Below, piece by piece: positions 32,162 to 40,059 of a stretch of 45,762 bases of DNA. The notes under the pieces are model-generated. The model did no database searches. It was not told the DNA's origin and was given only the letters and a program-made list of their open reading frames with translations. Each line of letters starts with the position of its first letter. The first letter of the stretch is position 1. Position numbers and translations under genes: made by a program. Origin of the DNA: Nitrospira sp. (GTDB lineage Bacteria; Nitrospirota; Thermodesulfovibrionia; Thermodesulfovibrionales; SM23-35); NCBI GenBank assembly GCA_016873615.1, contig VGWX01000010.1, forward strand, positions 1-45,762, given 5' to 3'.

Positions 32162-33265
32162 ATGAGGCATAAATTTATATATAAAGTTCTTCTCCTACCC
32201 CTCGTAATCTGTTTTGTTCCGGTCTCACTTTATTCATCGTCCTTTCGTGAAAGTCCCCACGGTGATAAGAGTAAGTTACCGAAAGGCTGTGCAAGTTGCC
32301 ACAAAGGGCATGGAATGAAGAATACTCCCATGCTTTCTGATGAAAAACAGGATTTCTGTTTCAAATGCCACGGTGACAGTGTAACTGTCGCAAATACAAG
32401 AAGAACAGGATATCTCGCTGCAGATACAAAAGCTGCTAATCTCAAAAGAGAATTTGAAAAATCATATCGTCATCCTGTTGATAAGACCGGAATTCACAGA
32501 TATAACGAAACCCTGCCTGAAACTAATTCATCGGCACAGAGACATGCAGAATGTGTTGATTGCCACCATTACCACTATGTGACAACATCGAATAAAACAA
32601 AAGGGTTAAGAGGACTAACCATAGACAGGCAAATAGTCGACAGCATTCAATCAGAATATGAACTCTGCCTTAAATGCCATTCATACAGTGCAAATCTGCC
32701 TGCGGATCAGACAAATAAGGCTGAACTCTTTAAAACCTCAAATCCATCCTACCACCCGGTAATAAGCCAGGGTAAAAATAACACTGTTCCGAGCCTGATT
32801 CCCCCTTTATCAGAATCAAGCACTATTAAATGCACCAATTGCCATAATAATGATGACCCTCTGGGACCAAAGGGGCCTCATGCCTCCAATTACAGGCATA
32901 TACTGGCAAGAAACTTTAATCGATCCGATGGGGCAGAGAGTTCTTTTCAATATGAACTCTGCTATGGTTGCCACAGAAGAAGCAGTATTCTCGGGAATGA
33001 GAGCTTCAAATACCATAGTCGCCACGTCTCTATAGCAGGGACCTCGTGCAGGACATGTCATAATCCGCATGGAAGTTCTCTCTATCCGCATCTTATTGAT
33101 TTTAATAATCTGTCCATCGCCCCTTCCAGCAGCGGACGCCTGGATTTCAAAGATATTGGGTTTAAATCAGGAGAGTGTTTTTTAACATGTCATAACAAAG
33201 ACCATAACCCTGCATCATATCCGCTGAACACTTCTGTCGGTTCGTCTAAACGCAAACGAAATTAG
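32162..33265 (+). CDS. Multiheme cytochrome c with seven CXXCH and one CX3CH motif
   Basis: The 367-residue protein has a signal peptide (about residues 4-26), seven CXXCH motifs (first cysteines 43, 66, 131, 169, 224, 267, 296) and an eighth, unusual CX3CH site, Cys339-Phe-Leu-Thr-Cys343-His344. Doubled-CXXCH features (GCASCHKGHG...FCFKCHG; CRTCHNPHGSSLYPHL) are visible. CX3CH and CX4CH heme sites are known in some multiheme cytochromes, but whether this one is loaded cannot be told. It has a GGAAAAAAG site before ATG 32162 and is the last gene of the conduit cluster, convergent with the next gene. Confidence 0.9.
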   Translation: MRHKFIYKVLLLPLVICFVPVSLYSSSFRESPHGDKSKLPKGCASCHKGHGMKNTPMLSDEKQDFCFKCHGDSVTVANTRRTGYLAADTKAANLKREFEKSYRHPVDKTGIHRYNETLPETNSSAQRHAECVDCHHYHYVTTSNKTKGLRGLTIDRQIVDSIQSEYELCLKCHSYSANLPADQTNKAELFKTSNPSYHPVISQGKNNTVPSLIPPLSESSTIKCTNCHNNDDPLGPKGPHASNYRHILARNFNRSDGAESSFQYELCYGCHRRSSILGNESFKYHSRHVSIAGTSCRTCHNPHGSSLYPHLIDFNNLSIAPSSSGRLDFKDIGFKSGECFLTCHNKDHNPASYPLNTSVGSSKRKRN

Positions 33266-33276
33266 GCTTTGATTCT

Positions 33277-35094
33277 TTAGTCCCCATATGCCCTAAGGAA
33301 TTGTAATCTATCGCTGACAATTTTATTGTCAGGATCTATCTTTATAGCCTTCAGATATGCTCCTTTTGCATCCTTGTAATCCTTTTTTGCAAGGAAGGCA
33401 TCTCCTATCGTTATCAGAAAATTTATTCTGCGGGGTGAATCCTTGGATTTGATTGCGGCCTCTGTAACAACTTCATTCCATAACCATTCCTTCGGAATCC
33501 CGAACCTGTCAATGACATGCCTGTTTTGAGGGCTTTCCCTTACAAAGATTAAGGATATATTATCCATATACACAAGATGCCATTCAGGATCGTTCAGCAT
33601 TGCAGGGACTAAAGGAACCAGTGTGCCGGTAAACTGATCCACTGAAAATGTTATGATAAAGTCAACCTTATAGGACTGCAAATATGCCCTCCATAATGGG
33701 ATACCGCGAAAGTCCTGTGTATTTGCTGTAAGAATAGTCATATACTGAAAATAGACCTCTTCTATCAATCCCCTTCCGTCAATTAATACCTTATATTGCG
33801 GATAGAGGGCCCATATCAGATACCCGCCCCAGTTGTATGTATTAAACATGTTCCCTGAAATCCTGTTGCCTTTCAGAAACTTGACAGCTCCCTCAGGATA
33901 TTTATCATGCCTTATCCCGCTTTTCGTAAACAATTGAAATTGAACAGACGCAACAATGAGGAGTATGCATAGAAAAACAGTAAATATCATACCGATATAT
34001 TTTCTTATTGAATCGAATTTTTCCCTCCATAATATTTTTGATATCTGGACCCCATATCTGGTTATCATAAGAGTCGCTACAGGTATAAAAAATGGAATGA
34101 ACCGGACAGCTGACAAACTCATGACTGCAAGTCCTGAAAATATCAGCATGTCAGTCAGGTCAAGTTTCTTCAGATTGATCAAAAGGATCATGCAACTTAT
34201 GATTAAAAGCACAAAGAAAAGCAGCACGTTGACATAATCTATGCCTATTGTGAAAGGAGACATAGCTTCTATAATCGTGTCCTTATATCTGCCTTTCTCA
34301 AGTTCCAACAATACAGATACAACACTGAAACCGTTTGGGTTTATGAATGATGCAATTACAGATATGATGCTCATGAATGTTAAAGACCTGAGACTCCTGT
34401 ATGAAAGTGCTTTTCCAAATCTTTTTAGGTTATATTTGACTGTTTCAGAGATAAGATAGCCGGAGATAATAGCAATGCCCAATATGTACCCACCATGCAG
34501 ATTTGCCCAAAGGAGCATTACAAAGGGAATCGGCCATAAGTAGCCTTGCCCCCTGGGCTTCATTTCAGATAATTGATCATTGCATTGAGATGACCGTTGC
34601 CTGAAGCCTTCTAAAAGGTAAATTATCAGGAAAGAAAAAAAGAAAGAAAATAGCTGTGGTCTTTCACCTGTATAGTTGGAGGATAAGATTATAACTCCCG
34701 GAATAAGCAGCGCTACAGAAATCGGAACACCCAAGCCTTCCCGTCTTATCCCTCTGTAAGTGATAAATACAAGGGCAGTCAGAATTAGGGATCTCAGAAA
34801 TGTGATTCCCTGAAAACCAAATAGCTGGTATATCCAGTAAAAAAAGACCTGTGCAAGCCAGTATTGTGTTAATATGAACTGAATTCGTTTAGATTCCGCA
34901 TCAACCGGATCTTTAGGCAAAGATGTATATGAAAAAGGGTCGGTCTCCGGCAAGGATCGTGTCTGATAGATATACTCGCCGGTCTTTAGGTGCCACCAAA
35001 AATCAGAGTCCCTGATCTCGACAGAAAACAGACCAAATACAAAAAGAAAAAACAGAATGAATAAAATAATCCTTGATATTTTTTTAAAATTCAC
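33277..35094 (-). CDS. Polytopic membrane protein with C-terminal TPR
   Basis: The 605-residue protein has about ten hydrophobic helices (first at about 8-26, further ones between 85 and 390), a conserved early DSDFWWHLKTGEYI motif, and a soluble C-terminal part ending in TPR-like repeats (LITIGDAFLAKKDYKDAKGAYLKAIKIDPDN). The DSDFWWHLKxGE motif is typical of a family of membrane proteins of unknown function that resemble GT-C glycosyltransferases, with the acidic residues in the first periplasmic loop. Start is GTG 35094 with no good ribosome-binding site, so the start is less certain. It lies downstream of the second maturation-protease gene on the same strand. Confidence 0.7.
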   Translation of the reverse strand: MNFKKISRIILFILFFLFVFGLFSVEIRDSDFWWHLKTGEYIYQTRSLPETDPFSYTSLPKDPVDAESKRIQFILTQYWLAQVFFYWIYQLFGFQGITFLRSLILTALVFITYRGIRREGLGVPISVALLIPGVIILSSNYTGERPQLFSFFFSFLIIYLLEGFRQRSSQCNDQLSEMKPRGQGYLWPIPFVMLLWANLHGGYILGIAIISGYLISETVKYNLKRFGKALSYRSLRSLTFMSIISVIASFINPNGFSVVSVLLELEKGRYKDTIIEAMSPFTIGIDYVNVLLFFVLLIISCMILLINLKKLDLTDMLIFSGLAVMSLSAVRFIPFFIPVATLMITRYGVQISKILWREKFDSIRKYIGMIFTVFLCILLIVASVQFQLFTKSGIRHDKYPEGAVKFLKGNRISGNMFNTYNWGGYLIWALYPQYKVLIDGRGLIEEVYFQYMTILTANTQDFRGIPLWRAYLQSYKVDFIITFSVDQFTGTLVPLVPAMLNDPEWHLVYMDNISLIFVRESPQNRHVIDRFGIPKEWLWNEVVTEAAIKSKDSPRRINFLITIGDAFLAKKDYKDAKGAYLKAIKIDPDNKIVSDRLQFLRAYGD

Positions 35095-35141
35095 AGGAAG
35101 TACTGTTGGACCTATATATTGTTTTCCGGGACTTTAAATTT

Positions 35142-35594
35142 CTAAGAAATTTCTTTAAGGATCATATCCATAACTTCAGGCAACTTTTTTTCAATTTCAG
35201 GGGTCATCTGTTCAGATTCAGTTTTGGAATCAAGGGGAACTACCCCGATAAATACTGTTTCCGGGCAATAGCCGGTTAACTTACACATGTCCAGTGTATC
35301 AATGAGATGTGATTTTGCCGCATCTTTCTTAATTTCAATATATAAAGGCAGTTCTTCAAGTGTCATACGAAGAATGGCGCCGGGTTCTTTTTGAGCATGG
35401 AAGATATCAACAACAATTACTTTATCCTTAGTATCGATGACATGCGGTATCATACAGGCTGAGAAACCAACTTCCATGATATCCACGTTATCAGGCAGTT
35501 TCATTTTTTCTAACTTTTTGAACACGTGGTATCCAAATGCATTATCGGATGCGAATGGATGACCACAACACAGGATCAATATTTTTTTATTCAC
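35142..35594 (-). CDS. Divergent hydrogenase maturation protease-like protein
   Basis: The 150-residue protein has the general layout of the HycI/HyaD family: a beta-strand plus glycine loop at the N-terminus (ILCCGHPFASDNAFGYHVF), VDIMEVGFSACMI, KVIVVDIFHAQ, and AKSHLIDTLDMCKLTGYCPETVFIGVVP. The usual GNxLxxDDGxG loop is changed to GHPFASDNAFG, keeping one Asp. It is much more divergent than the protease at 19639. The GTG start shares one base with the pdxJ stop (TAGTG). It may process a second hydrogenase elsewhere in the genome, or a non-standard large subunit. It is encoded with hypE and pdxJ. Confidence 0.7.
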   Translation of the reverse strand: MNKKILILCCGHPFASDNAFGYHVFKKLEKMKLPDNVDIMEVGFSACMIPHVIDTKDKVIVVDIFHAQKEPGAILRMTLEELPLYIEIKKDAAKSHLIDTLDMCKLTGYCPETVFIGVVPLDSKTESEQMTPEIEKKLPEVMDMILKEIS

Positions 35595-36319
35595 TATACT
35601 CTCCTCGAAGCTTCATTTATTAAATTCTTCATTTCTCTCACGGCTTTTTCTATTCCAACGAGCACAGCCCTTGAGATAATGCTATGCCCTATATATAGTC
35701 CTCTTAAGCCCTGAACAGATGCAATTTTTGAGACATTGAAATAATTCAGTCCATGACCTGCATTCACCTGAAGACCAATGTCCAATCCGTATTTGATTGA
35801 TTTCATAACCCGGACTATCTCTTTTTCCTGTCTTTTCCCTTTTGCATTTGCATACATCCCGGTATGGATCTCAACCATATCAGCGCCTGTCTGACTTGAA
35901 ATCTCTATATCATCCTGGTCCGGATTAATAAAGAGGCTTACCGGTATCCCTGCGCTCTGAATCTTTTTTATCGATTCACGAATATGCTTTTTCTGAGATT
36001 TTACATCAAGCCCGCCTTCTGTAGTCAGTTCCTGACGTTTCTCCGGCACCAATGTTACCAGATCAGGCTTTAGCTTGGCAGCGATATTTATCATTTCTTT
36101 TGTAGCTGCCATTTCAAGGTTGAGTTCGACCGGCACAAACTCCCTGAGCATCCACAAATCCCTGTCCTGTATATGACGCCTGTCTTCCCTCAAATGGACA
36201 GTAATGCCGTCAGCCCCACCAAGTATAGCCAGAGTCGCAGCCATAACAGGGTCAGGCTCGCACCCCATCCTTGCCTGCCTCAATGTTGCAACGTGATCGA
36301 CATTAACTCCAAGTATCAT
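35594..36319 (-). CDS. pdxJ: Pyridoxine 5'-phosphate synthase
   Basis: The 241-residue protein begins with the typical MILGVNVDHVATLRQARMG of PdxJ and carries GADGITVHLREDRRHIQD and, at the C-terminus, VNAGHGLNYFNV and LYIGHSIISRAVLVG, all strongly conserved in the family. PdxJ condenses 1-deoxyxylulose 5-phosphate with 3-amino-1-hydroxyacetone 1-phosphate in the cytoplasm to make vitamin B6 phosphate. The length matches the family norm. It sits between hypE (43 bases upstream) and the protease-like gene (1-base overlap). The link to hydrogenase maturation is only by neighbourhood. Confidence 0.95.
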   Translation of the reverse strand: MILGVNVDHVATLRQARMGCEPDPVMAATLAILGGADGITVHLREDRRHIQDRDLWMLREFVPVELNLEMAATKEMINIAAKLKPDLVTLVPEKRQELTTEGGLDVKSQKKHIRESIKKIQSAGIPVSLFINPDQDDIEISSQTGADMVEIHTGMYANAKGKRQEKEIVRVMKSIKYGLDIGLQVNAGHGLNYFNVSKIASVQGLRGLYIGHSIISRAVLVGIEKAVREMKNLINEASRRV

Positions 36320-36329
36320 TTACCTTTGG

Positions 36330-36358
36330 CCCCTCGAATCCCTGAATCCTTGAACACT
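36330..36358. repeat. Single arm of the AAGGATTC/GAATCCTT dispersed repeat
   Basis: The gap between pdxJ and hypE reads cccctcgaatccctgaatcc and then ttgaaca, the same sequence type as the arms at 13263-13278 and 43711-43725. No matching second arm is close by. Confidence 0.5.
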
Positions 36359-36362
36359 AAAA

Positions 36363-37361
36363 TTAACAAATTCTCGGCAATTGGTCGCCGGAGAGCATCT
36401 CAATTATTCTTGTACCGCCAATAGCAGTCTTGAGTAAAACCATGCCGGAAGGTGATTCCTTTACCTCACCGATAATGCGGGCTTCTTTTCCGAGCGGATG
36501 TTTTTTCATGATTTTTACAAGCGGCTCTGCAACCTGAGATTTCACTATTGCGATAAGTATCCCCTCATTCGCAACATACAGTGGATCAAGACCAAGGAGC
36601 TCACATGCCCCTTTTACTCCCTGTGGCACAGGGATGGCCTCTTCTTCTATAAAAATGCAATAACCTGAGTCAACTGCAATCTCTTTTAAAGTCGTTGCGA
36701 GACCACCTCTGGTAGGATCTCTCATGGCATGTATTTCTTTTGTTTTTTTCAGCATCCTGTCAACAAGACCGTTAAGAGGCGCTGTATCACTTATAATAGG
36801 CGGGTTAAAACTGATCCCGTTTCTCTCTGCTATGATAGAAATTCCATGGTTGCCGACAGAACCGCTGATAATGACCTTATCAGACGGCCTGACCTTTAGT
36901 GGAGATACATCAATGCCCTTTTTTATCAGGCCAACTCCTGATGTATTGATAAATATGCCGTCGCCCTTGCCTTTATTCACAACCTTGGTATCACCGGCAA
37001 CTATCTTGACCCCGGCCTGAGCAGCAGCAGATGACATGGATGCGAGTATCTTCTTCAAATCATCGAGTGGAAATCCCTCTTCAAGAATCAGTCCTGCTGT
37101 AAGATAGAGAGGTTTTGCTCCGACCATGGAAAGATCATTAACAGTTCCGTAAACAGCAAGCTCTCCGATATTGCCTCCAGGAAAAAAAACAGGTGAGACA
37201 ACATAAGAATCAGTTGTAAAGGCAAGCTTTCCTTGATCTATCCTGCCAAGCACTGCTGAGTCGTTCAGCGCTTTAAGCTCAAATTGAGGCACAAAGTGTT
37301 CCCGTATTAACTGATACATCAACCTTCCACCACTGCCGTGACCGAGCAGAATCCTCTCCAT
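36363..37361 (-). CDS. hypE: Hydrogenase maturation protein HypE
   Basis: The 332-residue protein is of usual length for HypE and shows GHGSGGRLMYQLI, DSAVLG, the ATP-grasping FTTDSYVVSPVFFPGGNIGE, AGDTKVV and the essential C-terminal PRIC with Cys332. HypE carries the carbamoyl group on this cysteine and dehydrates it to a thiocyanate, the source of the cyanide ligands of the NiFe site, with HypF as donor. The AGGAGG site lies at good distance before ATG 37361. HypE is homologous to SelD and PurM, but the Cys at the end and context fix it as HypE. Confidence 0.95.
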   Translation of the reverse strand: MERILLGHGSGGRLMYQLIREHFVPQFELKALNDSAVLGRIDQGKLAFTTDSYVVSPVFFPGGNIGELAVYGTVNDLSMVGAKPLYLTAGLILEEGFPLDDLKKILASMSSAAAQAGVKIVAGDTKVVNKGKGDGIFINTSGVGLIKKGIDVSPLKVRPSDKVIISGSVGNHGISIIAERNGISFNPPIISDTAPLNGLVDRMLKKTKEIHAMRDPTRGGLATTLKEIAVDSGYCIFIEEEAIPVPQGVKGACELLGLDPLYVANEGILIAIVKSQVAEPLVKIMKKHPLGKEARIIGEVKESPSGMVLLKTAIGGTRIIEMLSGDQLPRIC

Positions 37362-37436
37362 CTGAGTAGCCTCCTGATTTATTTAGTTTATTTTAACATA
37401 CCGGAATATCTGTTATATATAACCTTGTTTCTTTCC

Positions 37437-37475
37437 TTTATCTGTACCTTTACCTGTGCCTGTTCCTCTATTTTT
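37437..37475. repeat. Pyrimidine-rich hexamer repeat (reverse complement of that at 10350)
   Basis: The stretch ctgtacctttacctgtgcct and its continuation repeats the same 6-base theme. It lies in the gap between the AcsC-like gene and hypE, at the 3' end of the AcsC-like frame. The core is shared with 10350-10397 in the opposite orientation. Confidence 0.45.
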
Positions 37476-38100
37476 ATTCTGTTTGAGGCGGGATCCATAT
37501 TTCTGAAAGGAATAAAGGCAGTTCAGCAGCGCATACCGGCCCTACCCTCACCTGCCATCCGGTCAGTTTCTCTATATCTCCTTTTACGGAATAAGCAAGG
37601 CCCGGAATTATCATTTCTTTAGCGCTTACCTTTTCTTCCATACCTGCCTCTTTTAAGGCGTCATGGACCTTTTCAGCAGTCAGGGTATGATAAATCATCG
37701 ACATATCAACTGTATTTCCGCCTGTATCCGAAAATACAACGAAGAACGGGCAGACAGTGGTGCCGAGAACCATCATTAAAACCTGTTCAGTATATTCATT
37801 ATTGCCTGAAATAAGCACTAAAGACCCGGCATTTGGTTCATTTAATTCAACAAGTCCGGTGAAGCCCGGCCTTGGGTGAAGAAGAAGTGGCACTTCAGGC
37901 CATAATTCTCCTATTTTCTTGATTGCCTCAAAGGCATGGGCTTTGTTCCTGCCAATAAAAGAACATTCCTGAATCTTGCTTATTCCTTTTCTGACTGCAT
38001 CTATAAATTCCCCGCATGATGGGTATCCGCACTGTATACAATCAGTTGGATCAATATACTTCTGGAAATCTATTCTGTCAAAATATAAATCTGCTGACAT
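37474..38100 (-). CDS. Short AcsC/CdhE-like Fe-S and corrinoid-domain protein lacking the TIM barrel
   Basis: The 208-residue protein begins with the Fe-S motif of the corrinoid iron-sulfur protein large subunit (Cys21, Cys24, Cys29, Cys46 in DCIQCGYPSCGEFIDAV...KIQEC). It ends with a region that resembles the C-terminal corrinoid-binding part (KEMIIPGLAYSVKGDIEKLT followed by GWQVRVGP). The TIM-barrel that lies between these parts in AcsC/CdhE (about 440 residues) is absent. HgcA-like proteins share part of this arrangement, but the HgcA cap-helix motif NVWCAAGK is absent. It lies upstream of hypE on the same strand. Its function is unknown; possibly an activating or electron-delivering factor for a corrinoid enzyme or an Fe-S assembly partner. 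Confidence 0.75.
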   Translation of the reverse strand: MSADLYFDRIDFQKYIDPTDCIQCGYPSCGEFIDAVRKGISKIQECSFIGRNKAHAFEAIKKIGELWPEVPLLLHPRPGFTGLVELNEPNAGSLVLISGNNEYTEQVLMMVLGTTVCPFFVVFSDTGGNTVDMSMIYHTLTAEKVHDALKEAGMEEKVSAKEMIIPGLAYSVKGDIEKLTGWQVRVGPVCAAELPLFLSEIWIPPQTE

Positions 38101-38253
38101 TCTCTCATCGTCAAAATAAAATATACTTGATGTTTACTTTAGAAATATACCAAAATTCCTGTATAAATATCTCTTTGGAGATAATCATTGACCCAACTGA
38201 TAACAGAAATGACTAAAAAGTTAGCAAGTAAAACAACGTTATTGTGTCAATGT

Positions 38254-38345
38254 TGTCATTCTGGCTTGTCCAGAATCCTTCCTTTATCAGAAAGATTCTC
38301 GCCTCAGGCGAGTCGCCGAGGTGACCCGACAAGCGGGAATGACAG
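38254..38345. repeat. Palindromic MITE-like element with a nested hairpin
   Basis: The left end TGTCATTCTGGCTTGTC and the right end GACAAGCGGGAATGACA are inverted copies with a few mismatches. A smaller palindrome CTCGCC-TCA-GGCGAG lies inside. The type (TGTCATTCC...GGAATGACA) is a common dispersed element in related genomes. It has no coding capacity, and its right end provides the first possible start codons of the next gene. Confidence 0.75.
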
Positions 38346-38359
38346 AAGTGGTTTTACTT

Positions 38360-40039
38360 ATGGTCTTAATTAATAAGAATATAAATATAAATTTTTCTCC
38401 TATACGAATAGCTATTATTATCGTTGTTTCTGTGGTGATATATTCGAATACCATTACAGGAGAATTTGTCTGGGATGACAGAGGGTCAATAGTATCCAAT
38501 CTATCCATTCGCGATCTGAAAAATATCCCAATTTTTTTCACAACAGATTCATGGAAAATGACAGGAAATCCTTCCGGATATTATTACAGACCTTTCATAA
38601 ATACCTGGTGGACGTTAGAATTCCAATTGTGGGGTGAAAAACCCGCAGGATATCACATTACAAATATCGTTTTACATACATTGATTTCAGTCCTTTTTTA
38701 TTTTCTTTGCATTAAAATATTAATCTCTGAACCGGCTTCTTTCTACTCAGCCCTTATATTCGCGGCCCATCCGATTCACACGGAAAATGTTGCCTGGATT
38801 ACAGGCGTGGGGTATCTCATTTGCGCGCTCTTTATACTATTATCTTTCTTTTTATACATCAGATTTCGGGAGAATAATTCAATTCCCTTCCTGATATTTT
38901 CTTTTTTGAGTTTCACTTTAGCCGCTTTTTCCATAGAGTATACGCTGATGCTGCCGTTTATGATTATTCTGTATGAGATTCAGAAATACAAACGAGTTAA
39001 CATAAAGTTCTTATTGCCGTTTTTTCTTATATCATTATTCTATATTTTTATCAGACAGCTTATTGTAATGCCTGGCGCCGGTTCTGATATCTCAATATAC
39101 AATCGTTTCATTACCTCTTCTGTCATAATTGCAAAGTATATTTACACCTTTTTATTCCCGTTTGATCTTAAAGTGCTCTATGATATTCAACCTTTAAACT
39201 CACTATTTGATATCGAGGTGTTGTTTTCAATATTTGTTCTGATAACCATTGTTCTATTAACTGTTTATTCTTATAAAAAAGACCAAAAAGCTTTTTTCGC
39301 GATCTTGTGGTTTTTTGTTATCCTCTTGCCAGCGGCAAATATACTGGTAGTTATCAAACCCCAGATGATGTCTTTAAGGTATCTCTACATCCCCTCATTC
39401 GGGCTTGCAATGCTTTTAGGCATTTATTTTGACAAGTTGTCTCCCAGACTAAAATTCATTCCGATTATCATCATCATGCTATTTTCGATCAAGACTGTTA
39501 CACAGAACAAATACTGGCATGATGAAATTACCCTTTATGGCAAGATGGTCAGCGATGCGCCGGCCTCTGCGCTGGCAAGGAATAACCTTGGGGTCGCTTT
39601 TCTTGAGGCAAACATGCCATTGAAAGCGCTTCCTGAGTTTGAGCAGGCTGTTCGCCTTGATCCGGCATATGGATTTGCTTTTTTTAATCTTGGCAGTACA
39701 TATCAGACACTCGGCATATTCGACAAGGCGGTATTCTATCTGCAGAAGGCAATCGGGATCAACCCTTCAGATTCAAGGGCGTATAACAGTCTTGGTGTAA
39801 TATACAAAAAAATGGGTCTTTATCAGGAATCTTTATACGAATTCAATCAAGCGATTGCTGCCAATAGCCGCAATTATGAGGCCCACTACAATCTGGCAAA
39901 TCTCCTGTTTTCCATGGGACAGGAGAGAGACGCCTTTCCGCACTATATCGAATTTATCAGATTAGCTCCTTCAAAATATAATGCCATGAAATTATCGATT
40001 AAGAAAATGCTCGCCGACAGAGGCATAGCCTTACAATAA
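38360..40039 (+). CDS. TMTC-like membrane protein (DUF1736 type) with C-terminal TPR repeats
   Basis: The protein (559 residues from ATG 38360) has a first membrane helix, then the family's early motif (GEFVWDDRGSIVSN...YYYRPFINTWWTLEFQLWG...GYHITNIVLHTL), several further helices to about residue 385, and four TPR units toward the C-terminus (ARNNLGVAFLEANMPLKALP and following). TMTC proteins are GT-C type mannosyltransferase relatives that face the non-cytoplasmic side. Bacterial members are mostly uncharacterised and are probably involved in protein or glycan glycosylation. GTG 38321 and ATG 38339 are also in frame but lie inside the palindromic element. It stands alone on the + strand among hyp genes. 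Confidence 0.82.
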   Translation: MVLINKNININFSPIRIAIIIVVSVVIYSNTITGEFVWDDRGSIVSNLSIRDLKNIPIFFTTDSWKMTGNPSGYYYRPFINTWWTLEFQLWGEKPAGYHITNIVLHTLISVLFYFLCIKILISEPASFYSALIFAAHPIHTENVAWITGVGYLICALFILLSFFLYIRFRENNSIPFLIFSFLSFTLAAFSIEYTLMLPFMIILYEIQKYKRVNIKFLLPFFLISLFYIFIRQLIVMPGAGSDISIYNRFITSSVIIAKYIYTFLFPFDLKVLYDIQPLNSLFDIEVLFSIFVLITIVLLTVYSYKKDQKAFFAILWFFVILLPAANILVVIKPQMMSLRYLYIPSFGLAMLLGIYFDKLSPRLKFIPIIIIMLFSIKTVTQNKYWHDEITLYGKMVSDAPASALARNNLGVAFLEANMPLKALPEFEQAVRLDPAYGFAFFNLGSTYQTLGIFDKAVFYLQKAIGINPSDSRAYNSLGVIYKKMGLYQESLYEFNQAIAANSRNYEAHYNLANLLFSMGQERDAFPHYIEFIRLAPSKYNAMKLSIKKMLADRGIALQ

Positions 40040-40059
40040 TCCTGTTCATCACCCGGTTT

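Noticed and set aside
36363-37361. Selenophosphate synthetase (SelD) identity for the PurM-like protein, attractive because of the selenoprotein nearby.
   Set aside because: The C-terminal PRIC with a terminal cysteine, the length and the hyp context identify HypE; the N-terminal Cys/Sec and glycine-rich region of SelD is not present.
37474-38100. HgcA (mercury methylation) identity for the Fe-S/corrinoid-like protein.
   Set aside because: The HgcA cap-helix motif N(V/I)WCA(A/G)GK and membrane helices are missing, and no hgcB-like ferredoxin is adjacent.
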